A program made the position numbers and the translations under genes. The notes below the pieces were generated by a model. The model had not been told where the DNA came from. It made no database searches and was given only the letters and a program-made list of their open reading frames with translations. 64,000 bases of DNA, from NCBI GenBank assembly GCA_021414085.1, contig JAIOPC010000014.1, positions 930,001 to 994,000 on the forward strand, in the 5' to 3' direction. This stretch comes from Actinomycetes bacterium (GTDB taxonomy: Bacteria > Actinomycetota > Acidimicrobiia > Acidimicrobiales > Ilumatobacteraceae). Position 1 is the stretch's first letter; each line of letters begins with the position of its first letter. Shown here in pieces: positions 1 through 10,932 of this stretch.

Positions 1-1543
1 CGATCTCACGGTGCAAGGTGACGGCGGTCGCGGTTGACGAAGCGCCCGGCGCGGCTTGCTGCAACTTCGCTGCCAACTCGGGCGTGCCATCGGTGTGCTT
101 CCACACTCCTGCGATGGTGGGCAGGTCGTGCGTCGTCACCATCGCCAGCGTGCTGGCCGGCCAGTTGCGCGAGTCGCTGTCGAACCACCACACCTTGGTG
201 CCGAGCATTGCATTCGCGCGCAACGAGTCGCGCACGGCGGGTTCAACGTTGCCGAGGTCTTCGCCGATCACGAATGCTCCGGCGCGTGCAGCTTCTAGGC
301 GCAGGATCGCGAGCAGCTCCTCGGCGGGCATCTGCACGTACGTGCCTTCGCTCGGCGCGGCGCCGGCGGGAATCCAGAACTGTCGAAACAAACCCATCAC
401 GTGATCGATGCGCAAACCGCTCATGCCCTGCAACGCGGCGCGCGCCATGTCGATGAACGGTCGGTAGCGCGCGGCGCGTAAACGACCGGGGATGAAGGGT
501 GGGAGACCCCATTCCTGTCCTGCAGGTTGGAATGGATCCGGCGGCGCGCCGATCGAAACGTCGAGCGCCATCATGTCTTGGTAGTGCCAGCTGTCGGCTC
601 CATCAGGGGAGCTGCCGACTGCCAGGTCGGCGATGATCGCGACCGGGCTCGCCGCGGTGACGGCATCGAGAGTTCGCCGTGCCAGCCATTGCAACCACGC
701 ATGAAAGTCGCACGCTTCCGCGAACGCGGCGTCGGTGGCGTGTAGTGCGACAAGCGTCGGTGTGCCCGGTCGCTGAAAATCCTCCGGCCATGTTCGCCAA
801 CGCGGCCCGAGTCGTTCGGCGAGAGCCGTCCAGGTGCAGAACGAGTGGAGGCTGGTGCCTTGTTCGTCTGCCCACGCGCGCCATGGCGCGTAGGCATCGA
901 CGCGGCGGAATCGTTCCAGCAGCGCTCGGCGCAACGCGGGCCACACGCGTCCGCGCTCGATCAACGCGCCCGGCGTATTGGCGATCGGAGCAACGCCTTC
1001 CATCGGGATCAGCATCGGGTTCAACCAGCGGCGCGAGCTGGGGTAGTACGGACTTGCGTCGTGCGGCGCAGTGAGGGTTGGCGCGTGGAGGGGGCTGAGC
1101 AGCAACGAGTTGCCGCCACGCTCGCCGATCTCCGTCGTCAGCGCGCGCACGTCTTCGAGGTCGCCGATACCCCACGCGCCGGGTCGCCACAGCGAGTAGA
1201 TCTGTGCCGCTACGCCCCAGCCGCGCGGGGCGTCGCGGCAGCGGTCCGGCGCGACGATCAACGTCGTTGCTGGCCCACCGTCGAGCGGTGACAGTTGGTG
1301 GTAGCCGAGCGGTACATCCGGGGCGAGCATGTCGACATCGCCAGCATCGACTCCGCCCTCGAGCAACAGGTGGTGGCGGGCCGGCAGCGCGTGAAGGCTG
1401 CCGGCAGCGACGACCAGAACGGGCGCCGCGGTGACCGGCTCACCGATCGCGGCGCGCAGCGCATCGCGGGTCGCGACCGGGGTGTACCGCCAACGACCAT
1501 CGACGCCGTGGTATCCGTCGGCGATGCCCCACTCGTCGTACAC
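1..1543 (-). CDS. malQ: 4-alpha-glucanotransferase (amylomaltase), C-terminus cut by window edge
   Basis: The enzyme moves alpha-1,4-glucan segments between maltodextrins (GH77, cytoplasmic). Reading the minus strand from GTG 1543 gives about 514 codons, open to base 1. Visible GH77 features are the nucleophile region GLRIDHVMGLFR (near residue 380), the acid/base region VIGEDLGN, and the third acidic motif TTHDLPT. Family members are about 650-720 aa, so roughly 200 C-terminal residues lie outside the window. The start is chosen because CACAAT (1555-1550) sits 6 nt upstream as a leaderless-type -10, and no ATG or TTG is in frame further up before the repeat element. The upstream flank is repeat copy A. 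Confidence 0.85.
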   Translation of the reverse strand, partial: MYDEWGIADGYHGVDGRWRYTPVATRDALRAAIGEPVTAAPVLVVAAGSLHALPARHHLLLEGGVDAGDVDMLAPDVPLGYHQLSPLDGGPATTLIVAPDRCRDAPRGWGVAAQIYSLWRPGAWGIGDLEDVRALTTEIGERGGNSLLLSPLHAPTLTAPHDASPYYPSSRRWLNPMLIPMEGVAPIANTPGALIERGRVWPALRRALLERFRRVDAYAPWRAWADEQGTSLHSFCTWTALAERLGPRWRTWPEDFQRPGTPTLVALHATDAAFAEACDFHAWLQWLARRTLDAVTAASPVAIIADLAVGSSPDGADSWHYQDMMALDVSIGAPPDPFQPAGQEWGLPPFIPGRLRAARYRPFIDMARAALQGMSGLRIDHVMGLFRQFWIPAGAAPSEGTYVQMPAEELLAILRLEAARAGAFVIGEDLGNVEPAVRDSLRANAMLGTKVWWFDSDSRNWPASTLAMVTTHDLPTIAGVWKHTDGTPELAAKLQQAAPGASSTATAVTLHREI

Positions 1544-1551
1544 CGCGCCAT

Positions 1552-1644
1552 TGTGCCGGGGGTTTCCTGCCGCCGGGGGGTTTCGTGCCGGAGAACCTGC
1601 ACGAAACCCCCGACAAGGTCCGCGGCGGCACGAAACCCCCGGCA
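1552..1644 (+). repeat. dispersed inverted-repeat element, copy A (about 93 bp)
   Basis: The segment holds four copies of a GGGGGTTTC-type core: two forward (near 1558 and 1575) and two inverted (GAAACCCCC near 1602 and 1632). CCGGGGG(G)TTTCGTGCCG at about 1573-1590 is the reverse complement, apart from one extra G, of CGGCACGAAACCCCCGG at 1626-1642. It can therefore fold into nested hairpins. Hand alignment over its full length to the reverse complement of 60621-60712 gives roughly three quarters identity with three short gaps, which defines a repeat family. It sits between the divergent malQ and the gene at 1667. Confidence 0.8.
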
Positions 1645-1666
1645 ACGGATTCGTAGACTGCGCTTC

Positions 1667-1879
1667 ATGGCTTCGCTGCTTGTCACTCGTCAACTCAGCA
1701 GCACGTCGCGTCGGTTGCGCGATGCGCGTGCGGAGTTAGAGGTGGTCGGCGAGCAGTTGTTGTACGTCGAGGAAGGACCGCACGAGGAAGCGATGCAGAA
1801 GAACCGTGCCCACCTCGTTGCTGAAATCGCACGCCTGGAAGCCAAGCTCGACCGACTGCTCGATCGGGGGCCGCGATGA
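1667..1879 (+). CDS. small coiled-coil protein, unknown function (70 aa)
   Basis: This is a 70-residue, charged, probably all-helical protein. Leu/Val/Ile heptad-like spacing runs from about residue 17 to 66 (ARAELEVVGEQLLYVEEG, then HLVAEIARLEAKLDRLL), and there is no signal peptide or membrane segment. It ends in an ATGA overlap with the response regulator, so the two are translationally coupled and probably cotranscribed with polA. I do not recognise a family. A regulator-associated helical protein is possible, but nothing in the sequence proves it. Confidence 0.65.
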   Translation: MASLLVTRQLSSTSRRLRDARAELEVVGEQLLYVEEGPHEEAMQKNRAHLVAEIARLEAKLDRLLDRGPR

Positions 1880-2259
1880 CTGTTCGTGTTGTGATCGCGG
1901 AGGACGAAGCCATCATTCGGCTCGACCTGCGCGAGACGTTGGAGGAAGAGGGCTTCGAGGTCGTCGGCGAAACAGGTCGCGGCGACCACGCGGTCGACCT
2001 CTGTCGCGAACTGCTGCCCGACATTGCCATCCTCGATATCAAGATGCCGCACACTGACGGAATCGCCGCGGCGCGCATCATCAACAACGAAGACCTGTGC
2101 GCTGTTCTCATACTCACCGCGTTCAGCCAGCAAGAAGTCGTGGAAGAAGCACGCGACGCTGGCGCTTTGGCGTACCTCGTCAAGCCGTACGAGCGCAGCG
2201 AACTGCTGCCTGCCATCGCACTGGCAATTGAGCGCTTCCGCGAACTGCACGCGCCATGA
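1876..2259 (+). CDS. receiver-only response regulator related to PdtaR, lacking the ANTAR domain
   Basis: This is a complete CheY-like receiver of 127 aa. The acidic pocket is E9-D10, the phosphoacceptor D54 (AILDIKMP), the switch T81 (LTAF) and K103 (LVKPY). The sequence, including LTAFSQQEVVEEARDAGALAYLVKPY, closely resembles the receiver of actinobacterial PdtaR (Rv1626), and the position just before polA matches the mycobacterial order. PdtaR proteins continue for about 70 more residues with an RNA-binding ANTAR domain. Here the ORF stops after FRELHAP, and the polA ATG (2256) overlaps the TGA. Either the output domain was lost or the signal passes to a partner. Confidence 0.88.
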   Translation: MTVRVVIAEDEAIIRLDLRETLEEEGFEVVGETGRGDHAVDLCRELLPDIAILDIKMPHTDGIAAARIINNEDLCAVLILTAFSQQEVVEEARDAGALAYLVKPYERSELLPAIALAIERFRELHAP

Positions 2260-4925
2260 AGATCTTGATGCTTGATGGCAACTCGCTGACCTACCGAGCC
2301 TTCTTCGCGTTGCCGACCGACATGGCAACAGCGTCGGGTCAAGTCACGAACGCTGTGTTCGGCTTCACCTCGATGTTTACCTACATGGTCAAAGATCAGA
2401 AGCCCGACGGAATCCTGGTTGCATTCGATCGACCGGAGCCGACGTTTCGGCACGAGGCGAATCCGCTGTACAAAGCGCAACGCGAAGCCGCGCCCGACAT
2501 CTTGCGCCAGCAGATGGGCCTCGTGCGCGAAGTGCTCGATGCGCTCGGCGTCAAGGTGTTCGAACTGGCGGGCTGGGAAGCCGACGACATTCTCGCGACG
2601 CTCGCCGAGCAGGCAAAGAGCGAGGGTCACGATGTCGTGATCGTCACCGGCGACCGCGACAGCTATCAGCTTGTGCACGATCCGCACGTGAAGGTGCTGT
2701 ACAACAAGCGCGGCGTCAGCGACTACGCGCTGTACGACGAAGCGGGTATTCAAGAGAAGACCGGTGTCACGCCTGAGTTGTACCCGCAGTACGCCGCATT
2801 GCGCGGCGACCCGAGCGACAACCTCGAAGGCATCCCGGGGGTGGGGGAGAAGACCGCGGCCAAGCTGCTGAATCAGTACGGCAGCCTCGACGGCATCTTC
2901 GCTCACGCCAGCGAGCAGACACCGAAGCTGAGCGCGTCGCTGATCGAGCACGAGGCTCGCGCGCGGTCGAACTTCGATTTGATGGTGCTGCATCGCGACG
3001 CGCCGGTGCAGGTGGATATGACGTCGCTGGCGGTGCACCCAAACGACGCCGAGGTCAAGCGACTGTTCGACTTTCTCGAGTTCCGCGCGTTGTACGACCG
3101 GTTGTACGAAGCACTCGGCACAACCAGCAGTGGTAGTGGTGGCGGCGCAGCGCCGATGTCGTCGAGCCAGCAAGTGCTGGAAGCAGAAGTCACCGACGTC
3201 GCAACGGCGGCCGAAGCAGTCGCGCTGATCAGCGGCTTGGCGACGCTCGACGCAATTGCATCGTGGGCGGGCGAACCCGGTCGCAGCGACCTCACCGGTC
3301 TCGCCGTCGTCACCGACGCTGGCGCGGCCGATGTCGCATGGATCGCGAAAGAACTAGCGCACACCCCAGAAGTGCTCGGCGCGCTGGGGCAGCACGGCGC
3401 CTTGCGCAGCCACAACGCGAAGGCGCTCATGCGCTGGTTACTCGATCACGATTCGCACATCCCGGGTTTGCGGCTCGACACGCAGATCGCCGCCTACCTC
3501 ATCGATCCTGCCGACACGCGCTACGCGTTGCGCGACCTGCTTGCGCGCTACACGTCGTTCCAGTTGCCCGACGATGTCGCGTCGGCGAGTGGCCAGCTCG
3601 ATCTTGGTGGCGGCCCCGATGAACGCCAAGTCACATCACGCGAGGCATTGGCCGTCGCGCACTTGTCGGCGGCGCTGGAAGCGTCGCTGGATAAGCAGGG
3701 AATGGCCGACCTCTATACCTCGATCGAGAATCCGTTGGTCAGTGTGCTGGCCAAGATGGAACATGTCGGCATCGCGGTCGATGTCGCTGAGCTCAAGCAG
3801 CTGAACGAGAAGCTGACCGCCGACGTCGAGCGTCTCGGCGCCGAACTGCAGAAGATTGTCGGTCGGCCGTTCAACCTCAACTCGCCGATTCAGTTGCGCG
3901 AGATCCTCTACACCGAACGCGGTCTCGCATCCGGCAAGAAGACGAAGACGGGATTCTCCACCGACGCCGCAACGCTTGAGAAGTTGCGCGATCAGTGGCC
4001 CGAGTTCATCGATCCGTTGCTCGAGTATCGCGCCGCGGAAAAGCTGCGCGGCACGTATGGAACCGGGCTGCTCGCCGAAGTCGCCAGCGACGGTCGCATC
4101 CACGCGACGTTCAACCAAACGGTGGCACGCACCGGCCGACTCTCCAGCGATCAACCGAACCTGCACAACATTCCGGTGCGCAGCGAGGAAGGGCGGTTGT
4201 TCCGTCGCGCGTTCATTCCTGCACCGGGCCACAAGTTGCTCGTTGCCGACTACAACCAGATCGAACTGCGTTGCATCGCGCACCTGGCAAAGGATCCCGG
4301 CCTGATCGAGGCGTTCAACGCGGGCGTCGACATCCACAACGTCACCGCTGCACGCGTCTTCAGCGTCGATCCCACCAAGGTCACCGTCGAGCAACGCTCG
4401 AAAGCAAAGATGGTGAGCTACGGCCTGGCCTATGGAATGGAGGCGTACGGCCTCGGTCAGCGGCTCGCGATCCCCACCGACGAGGCGGCCGTCATCCTCA
4501 ACGCCTACTTCGCCGCGTTCCCGAACGTGAAGGCCTACATGGACAGCACGGTGATCGAGGCGCGCATGCGTGGGTACACGGAGACGCTGTTCGGTCGTCG
4601 GCGACCGATCCCGGAACTGTCGAACAGCAACTTCCGGATTCGTCAAGCCGGCGAGCGGCAAGCAATGAACGCGGGTATCCAGGGCCTCGCCGCCGACATT
4701 TTCAAGGTAGCGCTGGTCAACATCGACAAGGCGTTCGACGACGCGGCGGTCGCCAGCCACGTCGTGCTGCAAGTGCACGACGAGGTCCTGGTGGAAGTCC
4801 CCGAAGGCGAGGTCGATCGCGTCGGGCCGCTGGTCGTCGACCTGATGCGGGGTGCCGCCGAACTCGACGTTCCACTCGAGGTGAACGTCGCCTGGGGTCG
4901 TACCTGGGCCGATGCCAAAGGCTGA
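2256..4925 (+). CDS. polA: DNA polymerase I
   Basis: This 889 aa family A polymerase works in Okazaki fragment processing and repair synthesis. Residues 1-290 are the 5' nuclease (DGNSLTYRAFFALP; GVPGVGEKTAAKLL helix-hairpin-helix). Residues about 300-480 have the 3'-5' exonuclease fold but not its metal ligands: the DxE motif reads LDAIA, and the NxxxD motif reads NAKAL. Residues 500-889 are the polymerase: motif A DYNQIELR (about 665), O-helix KAKMVSYGLAYGM (about 716) with Tyr at the nucleotide-selection position, and motif C QVHDE (about 839). It overlaps the response regulator by 4 nt. Lost proofreading fits mycobacterial PolA and Taq. Confidence 0.97.
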   Translation: MKILMLDGNSLTYRAFFALPTDMATASGQVTNAVFGFTSMFTYMVKDQKPDGILVAFDRPEPTFRHEANPLYKAQREAAPDILRQQMGLVREVLDALGVKVFELAGWEADDILATLAEQAKSEGHDVVIVTGDRDSYQLVHDPHVKVLYNKRGVSDYALYDEAGIQEKTGVTPELYPQYAALRGDPSDNLEGIPGVGEKTAAKLLNQYGSLDGIFAHASEQTPKLSASLIEHEARARSNFDLMVLHRDAPVQVDMTSLAVHPNDAEVKRLFDFLEFRALYDRLYEALGTTSSGSGGGAAPMSSSQQVLEAEVTDVATAAEAVALISGLATLDAIASWAGEPGRSDLTGLAVVTDAGAADVAWIAKELAHTPEVLGALGQHGALRSHNAKALMRWLLDHDSHIPGLRLDTQIAAYLIDPADTRYALRDLLARYTSFQLPDDVASASGQLDLGGGPDERQVTSREALAVAHLSAALEASLDKQGMADLYTSIENPLVSVLAKMEHVGIAVDVAELKQLNEKLTADVERLGAELQKIVGRPFNLNSPIQLREILYTERGLASGKKTKTGFSTDAATLEKLRDQWPEFIDPLLEYRAAEKLRGTYGTGLLAEVASDGRIHATFNQTVARTGRLSSDQPNLHNIPVRSEEGRLFRRAFIPAPGHKLLVADYNQIELRCIAHLAKDPGLIEAFNAGVDIHNVTAARVFSVDPTKVTVEQRSKAKMVSYGLAYGMEAYGLGQRLAIPTDEAAVILNAYFAAFPNVKAYMDSTVIEARMRGYTETLFGRRRPIPELSNSNFRIRQAGERQAMNAGIQGLAADIFKVALVNIDKAFDDAAVASHVVLQVHDEVLVEVPEGEVDRVGPLVVDLMRGAAELDVPLEVNVAWGRTWADAKG

Positions 4926-4933
4926 GGGCGCCG

Positions 4934-4960
4934 CCCGCACTCGTTGGTGCGGGGGTCTTT
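4934..4960 (+). terminator. intrinsic terminator after polA
   Basis: CCCGCAC (4934-4940) pairs with GTGCGGG (4947-4953) across a 6 nt loop and is followed by GGTCTTT. The hairpin starts 9 nt after the polA stop. The rpsA promoter candidate (TTGGTG at 4944-4949, 16 nt spacer, TAGCCT at 4966-4971) overlaps it. Confidence 0.65.
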
Positions 4961-4971
4961 GCGGGTAGCCT
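4944..4971 (+). promoter_or_regulatory. candidate rpsA promoter
   Basis: TTGGTG (4944-4949) and TAGCCT (4966-4971) are separated by 16 nt. Transcription would start near 4978, leaving a leader of about 30 nt before GTG 5007. That leader contains a four-codon ORF (MVCV, ATG at 5000) that overlaps the rpsA start. Confidence 0.45.
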
Positions 4972-5006
4972 CATGCGGTCCGGAATCCGCCGGGCCCTGA
5001 TGGTTT

Positions 5007-6419
5007 GTGTTTGAAAGCGACTCTCCCTTGTCCGATACCTCTACTCTCACGCCAGCTTCCGGTGCCATGGGCACCTTCGATGATGAGGGCAACTACAGCC
5101 CTCGCCAAGTGGTCGCCGACGACCTTGGCATGTCCTTCGCCGATGCGATTGCTGGCACCATGGTCGAAGTCGAAGATGGCCAGCTGGTGCACGGCACCGT
5201 CGTCAAGATCGACAAAGACGAAGTTCTTCTCGACATCGGTTACAAGAGTGAAGGTGTCATCCCCGCTCGCGAACTGAGCATCCGCAACGACGTCGACCCC
5301 AACGAAATCGTCAAGTTGGGCGAGTCCATCGAAGCGCTGGTCCTCACCAAGGAAGACAAAGAGGGTCGCCTCGTCCTCAGCAAGAAGCGCGCACAGTACG
5401 AGCGTGCGTGGGGCACCATCGAGAAGGTCAAAGAGGCCGACGGCACGGTCGAAGGTCCGGTCATCGAAGTCGTTAAGGGTGGTCTCATCGTCGACATCGG
5501 ATTGCGCGGCTTCCTGCCCGCATCCCTGGTCGAACTGCGCCGTGTTCGTGATCTGCTGCCGTACGTCGGCAAGACCGTTCAGGCCAAGATCATCGAGCTC
5601 GACCAGAACCGCAACAACGTCGTGCTCAGCCGCCGCGCATTCCTCGAGGAGTCGCAGAAGGAAAGCCGCGACAGCTTCCTCACCAACTTGAAGCCGGGCG
5701 AGATTCGCGACGGCGTCGTCAGCAGCGTTGTGTCGTTCGGTGCGTTCGTCGACCTCGGCGGCATGGATGGCCTCATCCACGTCAGCGAGTTGTCGTGGAA
5801 GCACGTCGATCACCCGGGTGCCGTTGTTGCCATCGGCGACAAGGTCACCGTGCAGGTGCTCGATGTCGACTTCGAGCGCGAGCGCATCAGCCTGTCGCTG
5901 AAGGCCACGCAGCAGGATCCGTGGCAAGAGTTCGCTGGCACCCACGAAGTGGGCCAGTTGGTCTACGGCCGGGTCACCAAGCTGGTTCCGTTCGGTGGTT
6001 TCGTGCAGGTTGGCGAAGGCATCGAGGGTCTCGTGCACATCTCGGAAATGTCGACGCACCACGTCGATGCGCCCGAGCAGGTCGTCACGCCGGGCGAAGA
6101 GTTGTGGGTCAAGATCATCGATCTCGATCTCGCTCGCCGGCGCATCAGCCTTTCCATCAAGCAGGCTGCTGAGGGTGGCGAACTGGCCGAGGAATACCGC
6201 AGCCACTTCGAGATCGACGAGCACGGCAACTGGGCCGCTGGCGGCGACGACGCCGAGCGCGAAGCCGCATGGGCCGAGTACTACGACGAGAACGGCAACA
6301 AGACCGACACCGATCCGGCAGCACCCGCTGCTGAAGCTGCTGCCGAGCCTGCTGCCGATGAAGTCGCAGCTGAGGTTGCAGCCGACATCGACGCGGAAGT
6401 CACCGAACCCGAGGCCTGA
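5007..6419 (+). CDS. rpsA: 30S ribosomal protein S1
   Basis: S1 binds mRNA and helps it onto the 30S subunit. The 470 aa protein has four S1/OB domains (about residues 52-123, 140-205, 226-298 and 311-384), the actinobacterial count rather than the six of proteobacteria. The later domains show [27 protein letters not shown] and [24 protein letters not shown]. A Glu/Ala-rich tail fills residues 390-470. Start choice is uncertain: GTG 5007, TTG 5028 and ATG 5067 are in frame, and none has a strong Shine-Dalgarno sequence. The gene follows polA and precedes coaE as in mycobacteria and streptomycetes. S1 matters here because many neighbours seem leaderless. Confidence 0.96.
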   Translation: [470 protein letters not shown]

Positions 6420-6448
6420 CTCGCTCGCAAGGTGTATACCGTGAGCGC

Positions 6449-7129
6449 ATGATCTTGGTTGGGCTCACCGGCGGAATAGGTTCCGGCAAGTCAACCGTAA
6501 GTGCCGCGCTCGCATCGTTGGGCGCGGTGATCATCGACGCCGATGAACTCGTCCGCGAGGTTCAACGCGCCGGCTCGCCGGTGTTGCGCGAATTGTCCCG
6601 TCGGTTCGGCCAGCAGGTGATCGCGGCCGATGGTTCGCTCGATCGTGGCGCGCTCGCCGCGATCGTGTTCACCGAGGATGAGGATGGCACTGCGCTCGAG
6701 GATCTGAACGCCATCGTCCACCCGGCCGTTGGCGCGGAAATGAATCGGCGCGTGATGGCACAGGTCAACACCGATCACGTGGTCGTGCTCGACATCCCGT
6801 TGCTCACCGAGAACCCGCGGGGTGGTTTGCAAGCGATCATCGTCGTCGATGTGCCAATCGAAACGCAGCTCGCACGCCTGGTGAAGTTCCGGGGATTCGA
6901 CGAAGCCGACGCTCGCGCCCGCATCGCCCGTCAGGCCACCCGTACCGAACGGTTGGCCACGGCCGACTTTGTGGTGCACAACACCGACAGCGTCGAGTCG
7001 TTGCAGCCGCAGATCGATGCACTGTGGACGGAGCTGCACAAGTTGCCGCAGCTGCCACCCGACTTTCAGTTCGGCGGGCGCGACGACGGCGTCGACAAAC
7101 TCAATGACACGAACACCAGTTCGGGTTAG
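6449..7129 (+). CDS. coaE: dephospho-CoA kinase
   Basis: CoaE phosphorylates the 3'-hydroxyl of dephospho-CoA with ATP, the last step of CoA synthesis. At 226 aa it shows the P-loop GGIGSGKS (residues 8-15), the DADELVREV substrate region, DIPLLTE, and a lid-type helix with RIARQATRTERLATADF. It is the single-domain form, without the C-terminal GrpB-like extension seen in mycobacterial CoaE. A -10-like TACCGT (6437-6442) lies 6 nt before the ATG, so the mRNA is probably leaderless. The stop TAG (7127-7129) doubles as the start of the uvrB -10 element. Confidence 0.95.
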   Translation: MILVGLTGGIGSGKSTVSAALASLGAVIIDADELVREVQRAGSPVLRELSRRFGQQVIAADGSLDRGALAAIVFTEDEDGTALEDLNAIVHPAVGAEMNRRVMAQVNTDHVVVLDIPLLTENPRGGLQAIIVVDVPIETQLARLVKFRGFDEADARARIARQATRTERLATADFVVHNTDSVESLQPQIDALWTELHKLPQLPPDFQFGGRDDGVDKLNDTNTSSG

Positions 7130-7138
7130 GCTCGGGCC

Positions 7139-7141
<3 letters not shown>
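7127..7141 (+). promoter_or_regulatory. leaderless-type -10 for uvrB overlapping the coaE stop
   Basis: TAGGCT (7127-7132) stands 6 nt before GTG 7139. Its first three bases are the coaE stop codon. The spacing predicts a transcript starting at or next to the start codon. Confidence 0.55.
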
Positions 7142-9171
<2,030 letters not shown>

Positions 9172-9175
<4 letters not shown>

Positions 9176-10842
9176 AAGGTAGTTACAAGTGGTGCGGCGA
9201 TAGCGGCTGCGACGGCAGCGGCCGGTTGCGGCATCGCGAACAGGTAGCCCTGGCCGGTTGTGCAACCCATGCGTACCAAGCGGTCGCTCTGCAGCTGCGT
9301 CTCGATGCCTTCCGCAATCACCGCGAGGCCAGCTTCAGCAGCAAGCGCAATCATTGCCTTGACGACCACGCCTTCGCGTTCGCCGTGCAACACCTGGCTC
9401 GTGAACTTGCGATCCAACTTCACGCCGCTGATTGGCAACGACGTCAACGTCTCCAGCGAAGCGAATCCGGAGCCGAAGTCGTCGAGCATCAGTTGCACGC
9501 CGAGGTCGGCGACCGCGGTGAGGTCCCGGCGGATTGCCGGCGAAATCTCAAACGTCTGGCGCTCGCTGAGTTCGAGCGACAGGGCCTCGGGCGGCAGCTG
9601 ATACTTGGCGAGCGACTTGCGCACCTCTTCGAAGAGAGTGCTCTCCGCCTTGCTATCGAATTCGAGGTTGACAGCGAGCCGCAGACTGGGGGAGTTGCGC
9701 CGCAAGTCAACGAGCTTGGACAACCCGTCGTCGAGTATGTGATCGAACAATGCGCCCAGCAGTCCGGCCTGGTGCAGTAACGGCAGGAAGCGATCTGGCC
9801 CGTGCACACCCTCGGGTGTCTGCCAACGCGCCAACGCCTCAACAGCCACGACGTGGCCGGTGCGCAGGTCGACGATCGGCTGGAAGTAGGCGTTGATCTC
9901 GCCGTCCGCGAGCGCGCGAGCGACGGCGAGGGCTTCTGCGTTCTTCATCAGAACTTCGGCGCTCGGTGGGGGTTGCACGGCGGCGGCGGTGTGAATCGAC
10001 GGCGGTTGGAACGCAGTGTTGCGCTGGATCGTCGCCGCGATTTCGGCCAACGCCTGCGATTGCGCTTCTTCTAGCGTGCCGTCCTGCCGACGGGCGCCGA
10101 CGCCGATGGAAACTGTTGCTCCGCTACGGGTGAAGCCCTGGCGAAGTGCGTTGACGATCTCGTCGGTGCTCGCACCGAGCACGAGAATCGCGAAGCAATC
10201 GCCGCTGAGGCGTGCGCTGAAATGTTGGCCGGCCACCACTTCGCGCACAATCGAGCCTGCTTCACGCAGTTCGGCGTCGCCGGCAGCGTGGCCGCGGACT
10301 TCGTTGTTGGCGCGTAGGCCCGTCAGCTCAATGACGATCACGGTTGCCGATTCACCGAAGTCGCGGCAATACGCCTCCTCGGTGTGCAACCGCTGTTCCC
10401 AGTCCTGGCGAGTGGCCAGGCCGGTGAGCGGATCGTTGGTCGGTTCGCTGGTTGCGGGTCGCAGTCGGTCGTGGGCAAGCGCACGCTCGCTGGCAGCAAG
10501 GCCACCGAGCAGGCTGGCGTATAGGCGCACCGCGGCGGCGAGTTGATCGCGAGTCGCTTCCGCTAGGTAGTCGCCGTATCCGAGCAGTTCTCCGAACGGA
10601 GTGCCGTCGGGCAACACAATCGGGGCACCGACTCGCTGCACTGCGTCGGCGCCAAGGGTGTCCGGAATCGGTTGATGGGCTCGCAGTTGGCCGGAAGGGT
10701 CGACTGCGGCCAGTGTGCGGCTGCCCTGAGCGTCGTGACGACACACGGCCCAACTGCTGAGGCCCGAGCGCGCAGAGAGGTGTTCCAGGACCTGCGCAGC
10801 TGCCCGCGAGAAGTTCGATTCGTAGGCACTGGCCGCCGTCAT
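9172..10842 (-). CDS. GAF-GGDEF-EAL protein, probable c-di-GMP phosphodiesterase
   Basis: This 556 aa soluble protein has an N-terminal GAF-like sensor (about 10-120), a GGDEF domain (about 135-285) and an EAL domain (about 305-550). The cyclase signature is degenerate, reading RLSGDCF instead of GGDEF, so diguanylate cyclase activity is unlikely. The EAL side looks intact: VEALARW, the metal-binding Asn (VNLEF), [17 protein letters not shown], the lysine in VKLDRKF, AEGIE and GQGYLFAMP. The likely role is hydrolysis of c-di-GMP under GAF control. ATG 10842 is preferred over GTG 10860 because GATACA lies 6 nt before it. No membrane helix is visible. Confidence 0.88.
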
Positions 10843-10932
10843 GACCTTTGTATCGGCCACTCAGGAACAGAGCTTCAGCAATTCTTGACGATTCCCGGCG
10901 GTGCGGGTCTTGCTCGCTAGCCTTCCCAATCC

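Noticed and set aside
1695-3173. 492-codon minus-strand frame across the response regulator and polA
   Set aside because: The plus strand here encodes two clear families with conserved residues. The antisense product has no recognisable domain.
3636-6224. Long minus-strand frames opposite polA and rpsA (434 and 417 codons)
   Set aside because: Both are codon-bias shadows; rpsA and polA account fully for the DNA.
10861-10932. TTGACG (10885-10890) as the -35 of uvrA
   Set aside because: The distance to TAGCCT (10918-10923) is 27 nt, too long for a normal sigma-70 type promoter.
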